This document shows, piece after piece, positions 1 to 11,699 of a DNA stretch of 64,000 nt. Source of the stretch: Larix kaempferi (lineage: Eukaryota; Streptophyta; Pinopsida; Pinales; Pinaceae); assembly GCA_027924585.1 (NCBI GenBank), contig BSBM01000232.1, positions 26,312,501 to 26,376,500 of the forward strand, in the 5' to 3' direction. Numbering within the stretch: position 1 is the stretch's first letter; the number at the start of each line of letters is the position of its first letter. The notes under the pieces were generated by a model. It searched no databases, was not told the origin of the DNA, and saw only the letters and a list, made by a program, of their open reading frames with translations. The translations under genes and the position numbers were made by a program.

Positions 1-215
1 CTCTCCCCCCCCTAACCATTACTAACCCCCCTCCTATCCCCCTACCCCTAACTAATCCTCCCTCTCTCTCTCACTCTCTCCTACTCTCCCCCCCCCTTTT
101 GCTCACTCCTAATCCCCCTTCCCCTACCACTCCACCCCCCATCTCTAACCCACAAGCCCCTTGACCCCTTATCCCCTAACACCAAATCCCTATTTAACCT
201 CCTAACCCCTAACTA
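1..215. repeat. C-rich / CT-rich low-complexity tract
   Basis: The + strand is almost purely pyrimidine, built from irregular blocks of cytosines, CTAAC, CCTAACCCC and a short (CT)n run. CCCTAA-like words occur but there is no regular 7-bp period, so it is not a true telomeric array. No coding potential is visible. Confidence 0.7.
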
Positions 216-244
216 TTAAGTAAGGTTTTGATGAAAATACAAAT

Positions 245-420
245 TGTGTAGATTACCATAACGCTAGCGCGTTTTTGGCCATTAGGCGTTATTTATCCGT
301 GTACCAAATAGATTAAATGCCTAGGATTTTTTTAACATTCAATAAACGTGCGCACGTTTTGTGTGTCCATAATGCTAGCGCGTTTTGTAGGTCCATAACG
401 CGAGCACGTTTTGTTTGTGA
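245..420. repeat. Cluster of GC-rich palindromic motifs
   Basis: In otherwise AT-rich DNA, four copies of a CCATAACG/GCGCG/ACGTTTTG-type word occur within 175 bp, near 257, 345, 370 and 393. Examples are CCATAACGCTAGCGCGTTTT and ACGTGCGCACGTTTTG. GCTAGCGC and GTGCGCAC are palindromic cores. Similar words recur in inverted orientation at 12,820-12,990. Clustered subterminal motifs of this kind are typical transposase-binding regions of plant DNA transposons; that role is inferred. Confidence 0.5.
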
Positions 421-519
421 AAAAATTCAGAAGCATACTCTGCCTATTTCATACTCGAAGTTCTCGTTTTGTCACCCTGTCTCCCCGATAGTGCGGGAAA
501 AAAACTTCAAACTCTATGT

Positions 520-965
520 TCACAATCAACAATCAAGACAATTGAGGAAGCTTGGCACTCTATGTTCACAATCATCAAGCTTGAAGAGGATTCTACAGTT
601 GGCATTGGGAATTGAGGATTCTACATTCACAATTAGCAAGCTTCAAGATGATTCTACATTCACAATTAGCAAGCTTCAAGAGGATTCTACATTCACAATT
701 TCAAGCTTCAAGAGGATTCTACATTCACAATTTCAATCAAGCTTGAGGAATCTATATGAACACAATTGAAGAAGAATCTACATTCACTATTGAGAAAGCT
801 TGAAGAATCTATATTCACAAATGAAGAATTTTCTACATTCATAAGTGAGGTAGAAGTTAATTTCACATTTGAGCAAGCTTGGGGAATCTATTTTCACAAT
901 TGAGGAATTATCTATATTCACAATTGAGCAAGCTTGAAGAACCTATATTCACAATTGAGAAATAA
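520..965. repeat. ~31-bp minisatellite (GAGGATTCTACATTCACAATT)
   Basis: At least twelve degenerate units share the word TCTACATTCACAATT followed by AGCAAGCTTGAAG, spaced roughly 28-45 bp apart. The repeat sits directly upstream of the transposase-like pseudogene. The open frame covering part of it (317-769) is a by-product of the repeat and I do not regard it as a gene. Confidence 0.75.
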
Positions 966-982
966 TTTGCATATTTGAATAG

Positions 983-2199
983 TTGAGCACACCTCTAGAA
1001 TCTATTTTCTTAGTATTACTCATTGTGGTCATGGGGAATTCACCCAATCGAAAAAGGAAATCGGAAAGGAAAGAGAAGCCCCAAGAAACCATGGAAGAAG
1101 TTAGAGAAAAGAAAAGACTGGACATGTGGAATCGAAGGCATTCCATGGAAACTCATCCAATTCCAGCCATAGATGATGCCCTAGAGGGGCCCTCAATTTC
1201 AACAACATTTTGATGAACAAGCACCCCATGGCACTAGTCAAGAAGTAAAACGTAGGTGCTCATTAGGGGATGTTTCAATTCCCACATCAAGTCAACCTCA
1301 GACTATGGTAGTGAATGACTTGTTGGGTTGTGGTTATAACAAGCGACGAATTTAGGGAGGCATTTAATGAAGGATTTACAAGGAAAGAAGAAAATGTTAT
1401 GGAGACCGTCCAAGAGAAAGTCCAATTTCCCACATCCAAATACCAACAAGAGAATGAAAGACAAGAGGCTCCTATTGAAATGCCTGAGCGTCCTGGTGAT
1501 GTTGTATATGCTCTAGTTCCAACACCCTTACCTCCATTATCAGCTACACCCCGAAGAACTCCGAAACGTATACAGGTTGATGAAACTCTCATTAGTTCAC
1601 TTGAAGGTACGTTGTCTAAACGTGCTATTGCAAATCAAACTCGACAAATACTTGATAATTTTTTTGATTCTAAATGTGATGGGGACAAGTGCAAGTTATT
1701 TTTATCATTTTTAAAATCTAGGTCTATGGATGTTGTTAGAAGAACGTTAAGGATATAGATGACCAAAAATTTAGAACCAAGTTCTCATATTGTTAAAAGT
1801 TTAGTAGATGCATTTAGTACAATTGAAAAGAAATCTCGCACAAAGGATCGCAATGCAGCTCGCCGTGTGTTGTCACAATCAATCACGAACAAAAACACTA
1901 GGGCACTTCGTTTTCTTAAACCTACCTCCAAAATTATTAATTTGAATGTGAAGACACTTCGTAGGTATTGTGTTAGAAGAGAACAACTTGAAACCGGTCA
2001 AACAGACGTTTGGGCCTTCATTGGCAGGTTTCCACGCTCTAATATGAAGCTCATTGACGCGGCAAAGGGATTAGTGCAAGATTTTTGGCATGACAACACT
2101 AGACCTTCTTCCAACCAAAAATATGTATTCAAATTGAGAAGGGGTTCAAAGGATTGTGAACCACACATTAAACATTTTCTTGATTTGACACAAACATAA
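983..2199 (+). pseudogene. N-terminal part of a decayed DNA transposase gene
   Basis: Consecutive open stretches at 983-1213, 1315-1758 and 1759-2199 read like one protein broken by stops. A basic Lys/Arg/Glu-rich start (RKRKSERKEK near 1,040) suggests a nuclear localisation signal. A later segment (1,830-2,199) has regular helical spacing and ends in motifs such as QDFWHDNTRPSSNQK. The 1,758/1,759 stop is followed immediately by an in-frame ATG, so two short ORFs are contiguous. I recognise no named domain here. I assign it to the transposase because it runs directly into the DDE-like core downstream on the same strand. An intron near 1,214-1,260 is possible. Confidence 0.45.
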
Positions 2200-2238
2200 T
2201 TATATGAGAGATTTAGGAATGAACATACCAAACTTAAC

Positions 2239-3753
2239 TTGGGCCAAAGATCCTTTGAAAAATGCAAACCATGGTATGTTAAAATAAACACAATTTGTAA
2301 CACATGTTGTTGTCGATACCACATTGAGTATGGCTACTATTATGACACATATACATATATTTTTCGTGTATTGCATAACACTCTTGTGCAGGAATGCTCC
2401 TCTACATTACCACCGATGTCATCTAGAGACTTTATTCATAGCATTTTGTGTAGCAGGCCAAACGATTGCACATTTTATCAAAAAATTGCATAGATGGGAC
2501 ATTCCCAGGGTTTGGTGGATTGGCATTATTGAAAATATGCATACATGTGACCGATGAGCATGAACTTGGGAGGCAGGAGGTGAACTTGCAGTCATTCAAA
2601 TATGTCATGTATGATATTGATGGAGGGAACGCAAGAAAAAAAATACAATTGGTCACTTCTCATGTTGGTAATGAGTTATTGAATACTATTTTTTCTTCAA
2701 ATTTCAATTTCATGAGTAACAATCTATTGATATATGTCTTTATTGTTGATCTAAGAGGTATGGGTTTGCGACTTCATGGAGGAATGCTTTGAAAAGACAC
2801 AACAATATGTAAAGCATGTACATGTGGCTCTTTGGAAAGATGAGCAGTTTAGAACGTGCAAGGATACATTTCCTATAATTGGGACTATCCTGTTAGTGTT
2901 TGATTTTGCGGAAAACTACACTCTTCAATTGCAAAATGAGATTCAGAGTCAATACTATCACTCAGAACAGGTTAGCATAATGGTCCATATCACCTATAGA
3001 CATGGGTCATATAGTACTGAATACAACATGGTTATATTGAAGGAGTATCACTTCTACATAAGTGTTGACAGGTGTCACGACTTGGATTTTATACAACACA
3101 ACTTTCAAATGTTCTACAATCACTTGAAGGATAACAGTATACGGATGGAACAACATTAGATATGGTCTGACGGTTGTGTAGGGAAATTAAAAAATTCCTG
3201 TGTCATCCAATGGTTGTGTATGCTCCACAAAAGGCACAAGGTGCCACATATTTGGAACTATTTTGAGACCGGACACATTAAAGGTGAACATGATGGAGCA
3301 GGTGCGTGCATCAAGATTGTATTACGCAGGAAAAAATGAAGTTCACAAATGTATCACTCATACGAGATGAAAAAACCATTGTTGAATGGTGTGCTTCAGT
3401 CATGGGGGAGGGAGCAAGAAGATCACTCAACCAGGAAAGCACATGTACATAGATATTTTTGGGAGGTGGTGGATGTATATCGATCACAGTTATATGAGTG
3501 AAACACCATCCAAGGAACTTGTGCATTTCATTCATTTAGAACATCAGACAATGCTATACTTGAAATGTGGAAAACGAAACTTTCATGTTTTTGTTCTCCA
3601 TGCAGTAGTGGTGAATGGGATGAATGTGAATCCATGGATTGGGTTGATAGTTGGGACCGTGTATCACTCCCCATTGGTCGACGGATAGCTACAGAATTAT
3701 CCCAGCTAGAGGAGGACCAATCAATTATTTCACCAGACTATGACCACATATAA
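2239..3753 (+). pseudogene. DDE-type transposase core, degenerate (Sola-like?)
   Basis: A Cys-rich piece (KINTICNTCCCRYHIEYG, from about 2,280) is followed by frames carrying motifs in the order expected of an RNase-H-fold transposase. They are DFAENY (2,902) with the nearby word QNEIQSQYY, a later HD pair (about 3,082), WSDG (3,163), and FETGHIKGEHDGAGA (about 3,250-3,290). After the TAG at 3,157 the frame continues unchanged to 3,340. A Cys cluster, CFCSPCSSGEWDECES (about 3,580-3,630), follows. The SDG ... GHxKGxxDGxG pattern is one I associate with cut-and-paste transposases of uncertain class, possibly Sola. That family name is from memory and tentative. Several stops and at least two frameshifts make it inactive. 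Confidence 0.6.
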
Positions 3754-3846
3754 GATCTCGTACAACCAAGTTTGATTAATATTTTTATATTTTCGATATT
3801 TTTGACAACTAGTTGTGTCTAATTAGTTGACTGAAACGTTGGCACT

Positions 3847-4240
3847 ATGTTTTCTCTAGGGCACATATACGTAGTGGTTGCCCCGAGACGCAATGCATGG
3901 CGCACCGAATATTGGATAGCACGTTGGTTGGAGGGGAAGAAAACCCTAAATGTCCCATTACGGGACTCTGAGGCCAATGATTTTCCGATTGGGTCGATGC
4001 TTATAAAAGGAGAATATTTGAACCAGGTTTCCCGCTCAACAAATGGAAAAAGGTATACATATGAAGATTATAGACCAAGTGAGAATGTATACTATTATAA
4101 AAACTTAGTTATTGGCACAAACCTCCCGCTGCAAACAATGCCAAGGAAGAACTCATGAAAGGCACGATACTTATTGCCTTACTTCGAGCACGAGAGGTTA
4201 AAGGAAACCCTTGGTATTCGAGGTGATCCTGATGGTCTAA
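3847..4240 (+). pseudogene. C-terminal exon-like segment of the same transposase
   Basis: An open stretch encodes YWIARWLEGKKTL, then DFPIGSMLIKGEYL and YYYKNLVIGTNLPL. After the stop at 4,156 the same frame continues with LPYFEHERLKETLGI. It lies about 100 bp after the core, separated by an AT-rich stretch that could be an intron. The order and strand match a transposase C-terminus, but I recognise no domain. It could alternatively be an unrelated captured exon. Confidence 0.4.
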
Positions 4241-5645
4241 TCGAATGACCATAGGTAGGTAATTTATGGTATGTTGTTTACATGTTTTATTGTGTAGTAT
4301 GTTATAGGTATGTGGTGTACATGTATGCCATGATTTTGTTTCATGGTCTCTTTGAGTATTGACATTAATATTTTGACTATTGCAACCAGACATTGATAGC
4401 TTGATAGATAAATTGCATCTAAACTTGGTACAACTTGATAAATTGCACAAGTTTTGTCATGGATTTGTTTTCTTTGTTTTTTTCTCCCATCTAACATCAC
4501 CAGCGTACTCTTCCTACCCATGTTGTCACCATCACCATCCCCCTTTTCACCATAGGATTCTCATCCATCATCCACACAAATATAAACATATTCCTAATCC
4601 ATAACAATAGAAACCTAGAAACCATGCCAAAAAACGTAGTCATAATCCTAATATATATGTATGCCAAAAAAAACAATAGCAACCTAATCCTAATATATGC
4701 ATGCCAAAAAAACTTCATATATTCATGTGCATCCACTTGTATCTACACCATTGTAATTACCCCCTACAAAGTTCTCATTTTCTAGTTAAAGGAATTTGCC
4801 AATGCCCTTAAGGTTTAGAAAATTTAATATGATCATAAATCACTTGTTTCATTACTTGATGATGGCTAAGGCCCCACAATGCATTCATTGTCCTATGTGG
4901 AGGTCCAATGACACATTCATGAAGGTTGAGCCTAAGAAGTTATCTTTAGGGACTAAGGTGGTTGGTTCCCTCCTCTAAGCATGGTCAATGACTTAAGTCT
5001 ATTTTTTCCCTTCCATGATCATGGCCATGGCATGAGTACCCATATGTGGATTAAAAAACATCTTATTGGAACCCATATCCAACTATGGTTTTTCTCATTA
5101 AGAGACAAAGAAGATTTTGTATTAAAAGGTCAAATTCATAAAAAGTTTGCATGATAGTTTATGGACAATGCGCTCATGTTGGTCTCTCCCAAACACACTT
5201 TCCAAATATTACAACATTCAATTTTGCTGCTTGGTTTGGTTATTATTCCCAAGGATGAATTTTCCAACTCTCATTGAGACACTTGACCTAAATGAAATTG
5301 GACGCACGAAATGAAAATTGTGCATTGAAAGGACATGCCATTAGTTGCAATACATCTATTTTAGTAGGTCCATCCTCCCCATTCAATCATAAATGTCGAA
5401 CACATTTTATCTGGAGTTTAAACGTGCCTAGAAATCCTAGACAAATATTGATAGCTTGATAGATTGATAAATTGCATAGACTTGGTACAACTTGATAAAT
5501 TGCAAAAGTTTCGTCATGGATTTGTTTTCTTTGTTTTTATTCTCCCATATAATTAAACCATAATATATTCATACTCATGCCCATTTTCATGCTCACTATC
5601 ACCATCACCATCTCCATGCTCATTATCAATATCCTCATGCTCATT
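4241..5645. other. Non-coding interval with two ~105-bp direct repeats
   Basis: No supported gene. Two direct repeats, 4,389-4,492 and 5,445-5,552, share TTGATAGCTTGATAGAT, TTGGTACAACTTGATAAATT and a tail reading CATGGATTTGTTTTCTTTG. They are about 1.06 kb apart and could be flanks of an old insertion or duplication. Short ORFs in between look like chance. Confidence 0.55.
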
Positions 5646-5649
5646 ATTA

Positions 5650-7735
5650 TTTTGTTGGATTTTCTCCCGTATAGCCATCTATAGGTGTCCCTTAAAGCCT
5701 TTGGGGTGTGAGTTTAAACGGGCCATAGAATGGTGGTATTTGATCGGAACAAAAAACCGTTGACTCCGTTGGATTCAGGATATCGAGACAGTGCGAGGGG
5801 TGCCCCTCTCCTCTGATCCCATGGACCAAGTGTCATCTTCTAGGTCCATTTTGGAAACTAGGGTTTTGCTCAATAAGGGAGTGTGCAATTTTTGCACATG
5901 GGGGTTAACTTTGCAAAATCATCGACTAAGGATTTAAGGCTAGCGTTCTCACCTAGAACCTTCCTAGATACACTTGCAAGACTTCTCGGAGCTTGTTTTT
6001 GTTGCACTGTTGGAATTCTATGCCCCTGGTAGGTATCCAACTGGTGTCCCTGAAGGCCTTTGGGATGCGAGTTGGAACGAGCCATAGAATGACGACCGTG
6101 GATCGGATCGACAAAACGTCAAATCCGTTGGATTCAGGACATCAGGATAGTGCTAGGGGTTCCCCTCTCCTTCGATCCCATGGCCCAGGTGTCATCTTTT
6201 AGGTCCATTTTGGAAACTAGGGTTTTGCTCAGTAAGGGAGTGTGCAATTTTTGCACATGGGGGTCAACTTTGAAAAATCATCGACCAGGGAATTAAGGCT
6301 AGCATTCTCAACTGGAACCATCCTAGATACACTTGCAAGACTTCTCGAAACCCATTTTTGTTGCACGGTTGGAATTCTATGCCCCCGGTAGGTATCGAAC
6401 TGGTGTCCTTTAAGGCCTTTGGGATGCGAGTTGGAACGATCCATAGAATGATGAAAGTGGATCAGATCAACAAACCATCAACTCCATTGGATTCAAAACA
6501 TCAGGATAGTGATAGGGGTGCCCCTCTCGTCTGATCCCATGGCCCAGGTGTCATATTTTAGGTCCATTTTGGAAACTAGGGTTTTGCTCAATAAGGGAGT
6601 GTGCAATTTTTGCACATGGGGGTAAGCTTTGCAAAATCATTGATTGGGGACTTAAGGATAGAGTTATCAGTTGGAAAATTCCTAGATACACTTGCAAGAC
6701 TTCCCGGAACCCATTTTTATTGCACGGTTGGAATTCTATGCCCCCGGTAAGTATCCAACTGGTGTCCCTGAAGGCCTTTGGGATGCCAGTTGGAAAGAGC
6801 CATAGAATGACGACCGTGGCTCGGATCGAAAAATAGTCGACTTCGTTGGATTCAGGACATAGGGATAGTGCTAGGGGTTCCCCTCTCCTCCAGTCCCATG
6901 GCTCAGGTGTCATCTTTTAGGTCCATTTTGGAAACTAGGGTTTTGCTCAGTAAGGGAGTGTGCAATTTTTGCACACAGGGGTCAACTTTGAAAAATCATC
7001 GATCGGGGACTTAAGGATAGCGTTATCAGCTGGAACCTTCCTAGATACACTTGTAGGACTTCCTAGAACCCGTTTTTGTTGCACAGTTGGAATTCTATGC
7101 CCCCGGTAGGTATCCAATTGGTGTCCCTGAAGGCCTTTGAGATGCGAGTTGGAACAAGCCATAGAATGACGACCGTGGCTCGGATCGACAAACCGTAGAC
7201 TCATTTGGATTCAAGACATCGAGATAGTGCTAGGGGTTCCCTCTCATCCGGTCCCATGGCCCAGGTGTCATCTTTTAGGTCCATTTTGGAAACTAGGGTT
7301 TTACTCAGTAAGGGAGTGTGCAATTTTTGCACATGGGGGTCAACTTTGCAAAATCATCGAACGGGGACTTAAGTCTAGTGTTCTTAGCTAGAACCTTCCT
7401 AGATACACTTGAAAGGCTTCCCATAACCCATTTTTGTTGCATGGTTAGAATTCTATGCCCCCGGTAGGTATCCAACTGGTGTCCAATTGGTGTCCCTGAA
7501 GGCCTTTGGGATGCGAGTTGGGACGAGCCATAGAATGAAAAACGTGGCTTGGATCGACAAACCGTCGAATCCGTTGGATTCAGGACATTGGGATAGTGCT
7601 AGGGGTGCCCCTCTCCTCCAGTCCCATGGCCCAGGTGTCATCTTTTAGGTCCATTTTAGAAACTAGGGTTTTGCTCAGTAAGGGAGTGTGCAATTTTGCA
7701 CATGAGGTTCAACTTTGAAATTTTTTGATTTTGAT
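5650..7735. repeat. 359-bp tandem satellite, about 5.7 copies
   Basis: The landmark TGTCATCTTTTAGGTCCATT starts at 5,831, 6,190, 6,549, 6,908, 7,266 and 7,636. The spacings are 359, 359, 359, 358 and 370 bp. The last is longer because a short TGGTGTCCAATTGG-type piece is duplicated near 7,480. Each monomer also carries GGAATTCTATGCCCCCGGTA, TAGGGGTGCCCCTCTC and a hairpin TGTGCAATTTTTGCACA. Monomers differ mainly by point changes. The array starts with a partial, diverged unit and decays after 7,700. Open frames of about 60-120 aa on the - strand repeat with the monomer and are not genes. Confidence 0.92.
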
Positions 7736-7739
7736 TCTA

Positions 7740-9350
7740 GAACTAGACATTCAAAGAGAAGAAATCAAACCTACCACACTGCACCATTGGTATATTTCTA
7801 TGTCCTTAGTGTGCCACGTCATTTAACAACTCCTTAGTGTTCCACTATATTTTCAATTTGAGTAATTAATGTCATTTTTAAGAATTCAAAGTTCCAAATA
7901 AAAAATGGAGGTGATGTTTCATCAATGATATCCCTATGATCCTTGCTAGCTTTGTTAGATAAAATTCACCATGAACCTTTTCCATCAAGTTATGGGGGAA
8001 TACTTGTAAAATCACAATGAACAACCATTACATCATCGTTTGTATCAATCAAGTACATTCAATTTTAAATACATTTTCATATGAGGATAATCCTCCTTTT
8101 TACAAACATAGGACCATGAACATCTTATTTTCCTTCATCAAAACAATATTATCAAGGAAGATCGTTAAACTAGTTAGGTATTTCATTTTCCATGGATTTT
8201 GTATGATTACTTTTGCATTATGACAAGTGGAAAATGGACATATGAAAGAGGTAAAGCACAAACCAGGGTCTTACATACTAGGGTTTAGTAAGGATCGGGT
8301 TTATATCTTCAACGATTTTATGAGAGTGAATTCATGACCAGCTATTGGTTAGCATATTGGAACAAAATAGGGTCTTACAAACTAGGGTATATTTGTTACA
8401 TATATTTGACCATATGTACATGAAGGCCCAATGAATTTTATTACACTTTAGTTATGCATTCCTTGCCATTGTACTTGATACTTTTCCATTGTTTTTAGCA
8501 TGCTAGAGTAGGCACACTTCAATCGAACTTCTTAGATGCTCATGTACGTATCGTTTGATGAAATACGGTAGCATTGATGAAATGTTTAGCATCTATTAGA
8601 TTTCCTCTTTGTTTGTGAAAATGTCATAGGCTTACATTGATGATATGCGTAGCATGTTTTACATGACAAAGGTTTTACAAACATATTTTGACTTATTTTG
8701 TTAACTTTTGTTTTTTCCTTGCAACCATAATCCTGATCAATGGGTATGAACCCTTGGAGTTGACAAAAACCACAATTTTAAATTAGATATCAAATTAGCA
8801 TGCATGTACTAAGTTCATTGAACTGTTGAAAGATATTATTAGTTTTTTCCATTAAGATAATGTTTTCATAACACAATGGTGAGATGTTACTTGATCAATG
8901 CAATAAATGTAAGAGAATAAATATTGCTTAAAATGTAATTATATAAATTTCAATAGCATAATTTATCAATTTGTGGAAGAGATAAATCATCACAAGCACA
9001 AGTGGACACTCAAGAGAAAATATGGAATATATTGTATCATGCATTGATAGCCGAATGTTTGTAATACAAAATATGGCAAAGTAGCCGGCCCTTAAATGGC
9101 ATGTCGATGTACATGTATCCCTAAGTACAACAATGTGTACATGTATGTCAAAATACATATATACAGGACTATGCAACATCAAAAATCAATCTTTCGCTTG
9201 TTTTTCCCCAACTTTCCTCTATCGACCATCTCCCTAGGATCGCTCTGTATCTCAGGAGTCTACAAAAAAAGGATCATTATTTTTATCAAATAACTGCACT
9301 AATACCCTACCATTAACAAAATTAAAAAATTAACTTATGGCCAAATTATT
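7740..9350. other. AT-rich interval without recognised features
   Basis: I see no supported gene, long repeat or RNA gene. The phrase AGGGTCTTACA(T/A)ACTAGGGT occurs twice (about 8,267 and 8,369). Short ORFs here have no recognisable motifs. Confidence 0.5.
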
Positions 9351-9359
9351 TAAATGAAA

Positions 9360-11680
9360 AACACTCACCAAATCCTGTCGGGGTATAGATGTTTGCGGTA
9401 AGCTCATGGAAGGCCTTTCTATAGTTGTGCTCTGCAAATAAAATATCATATCTCAATTAATTCAACAATTCAACATTGATCAACATGTTTGGGTGAATTG
9501 AATAAAAAGACTTGGTCATTAATGAACATCTCACCACAAGAGGATACTTGGTCAGAATCATGGATTGAGCAGAGGGGCAGAGCACTGCTACCGCTAATGG
9601 CTACAATCACCAAATGGGGAAATAGTTAGACATGCATGAATAAACAATATAGTAACATGGTTAAATACTATGCATTGTAATTGGTTAAATAGTTACCTCT
9701 GTATGACTTGTGGGTATTACAAATGTGACACTAACTGTAGCATCAATGACCCTTGTTAGGTCATGGGTAGATGGACCTCCCATGTGTCTTCTATAGAGGA
9801 CATCCACACCCTTTCTAGGAGTGGAGCCTCTCTTATACACTTGTCCCTTTTGCACATTTGGAATATGAGGAGTGACAACTGCTGACTGCCTCCTAAGTAT
9901 AGAAGCTGGTGGCTACAATCACCAATTACTGACGTAGTTAGAAATGCATTGGTCAATGAAATAGCATGTATTAACAAACTGACAATGATGCAATATATAC
10001 TAATGATTTGTATACTTCAATCAACTCTAAGAAACGTTCTTCCACCCGCTGTGTCTCTATGGGCACGCTATCGCTAATATTCCCACCAGGGGGAGCTCAC
10101 TAGATGAAATCATTTCCCTCTGAGAGGGATCTACAACCTACAATTTAGAAAATTGTAAATATTAGACCATGTAGCATTAATTAAGTAACATGTGATAACA
10201 AACTAACATGTATTAAAATAATTTCATGTTAAAATATTTACCTCAATGTGAGTTGTTGTCGCTGAGGGTATGACAACATCATGTATATAGTATATAAGAA
10301 GGTTCTGCTGCATGAGCCTCTTGCCCCTCATTCCCTTCTTGTAGAAACTACAAGTTTTAAAATCATAAAAAATATTAGCAATCTATATATGTGTATAGTA
10401 AGGAAAAATAATTTACAAATGACACTAAATTGTTAACCATTTACTCATGTATTAAAATAATGTCATGTTGAAATAGTTACCTCAGTGTGATTTGTTGTCA
10501 CTGAAGGTATGATAAAATATTGTACATTGGATGGTGCTGGTGCATGAGCCTCTAGACTATCCTCTGCATCATCAGTGGAAAAGTATTCCCCCTCGTGCCC
10601 TTCTTGTACCAACTACAAGTTTTAAAATCATTAAAAATATTAGCAATCTATATATGTGTATATTAAGGAAAAATAATTTACAAATGACACTAAATTGTTA
10701 ACCATTTACTTACCTGTGTAAATATTCAGTAAAGGTATCATCTGTTTGGACAGGACCAGAGAAAGGATGGCCACATATTGTGAATGGTTGGGGATCTCGA
10801 CTGTGCTAATCATGTGTAGGTCTAGTGCCACTACTAGATGCTCCTCGACCACTGGAAGGTGGTGGCTGTACCCCACCGAGACGTGGTGGATCTACTCCAC
10901 CCATAGATGGTGGATTTGATGGACCTTCTTGGTACGTACCTTGAAGATACGTGCTATGGCCAACAACTGCCTGTGCCAACAGTAGGAATGACTCCTATGT
11001 CTCTGGGACCAACTAATGTGCAGGCGACACATATGGCCTGGGTAGATGCCTGTGAGGTGGAGCTATTGGGAAATTGGGATCTATGTGCCTCGCATTGGGA
11101 CGTTGTTGAGGAATCCCCATCCCAACGCTCTGGTACTCCAAGATATCAAAATAATTCACATGCTTCCCCAAAACAAATTCTGCGTACATCTTTCTCAGAA
11201 AATATAGAGGCATTTCCTTGTTGTTATGTGGTGGTTGATCAAACACCATGTACCATCGGTCCATCCAATTATCTATGAATGGTTGATATGTACACCACTC
11301 GATAGAAATATGCCTTTTGTTTGCATTCGATATTTCACCCGTCTATGGATCTCTAAAAATGGAAAACATATGTTGTTTTGATATATTCAACTTCTTAACT
11401 TCTTTGTAGCTAATTCCATCAGCATATTCTTGCCTCTTTCTATCTCTGTATGTAGCAATATCGTGCAGTGCACCATTAGACCTTCTAAAGGTCTCTATCA
11501 TTGCATCCAAATTGGATGTAAGCATACGGTGCCTATCATCAACAATAGTTATTGAGGTTCGAATTTCTCTGAGCCTCCCAATTTCTCTTTGGATGTCTGA
11601 ATGTGCATCCATAATCATCACTGCAATAAAAATAAAAAAACAAATCATTAGAAACATATACATGTGCAATAATGACATCT
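9360..11680 (-). pseudogene. Decayed multi-exon gene, unidentified, with duplicated exon
   Basis: Read on the - strand this looks like a spliced gene. A first exon (11,678-11,343) begins MSLLHMYMF and has a charged helical stretch with IQREIGRLREIRTSITIVDD, then SNLDAMIETFRRS. The second (about 11,340-10,760) contains FIDNWMDRWYMVF and PLYFLRKMYAEF and becomes Pro/Gly-rich. Shorter blocks at 10,615-10,485, 10,350-10,245, 9,915-9,698, about 9,602-9,536 and 9,430-9,366 mostly end in GAG or similar followed by GTAA or GTGAG donors. Several follow AG acceptors. Some blocks contain stops. The protein family is unknown to me; a transposon-associated accessory gene is possible given the context. Confidence 0.4.
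10209..10717 (-). repeat. Tandem duplication of a ~255-bp exon-intron unit
   Basis: Two adjacent copies share the words ATGTATTAAAATAAT(T/G)TCATGTT, TTACCTCA(A/G)TGTGA and ACTACAAGTTTTAAAATCAT. They also share a 60-bp tail that includes ATTAGCAATCTATATATGTG. On the - strand each copy has an acceptor-like TTGTAG, an open block, and a donor-like GAG/GTAA. The copies differ by short indels within the exon part. This looks like exon duplication within the unidentified gene at 9,360-11,680. Confidence 0.75.
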
Positions 11681-11699
11681 CTCAAAAATGAAAAATGTA

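Noticed and set aside
1-215. Telomeric repeat array
   Set aside because: CCTAACCCC words are irregular and mixed with CT runs; no 7-bp period.
317-769. 150-codon + strand ORF
   Set aside because: It crosses the GC-motif cluster and the minisatellite; its C-terminal half is the repeat unit translated (STFTISKLQ).
5870-7641. Series of - strand ORFs of 60-120 aa
   Set aside because: They recur with the 359-bp satellite monomer and vary as the monomers mutate, with no protein motif.
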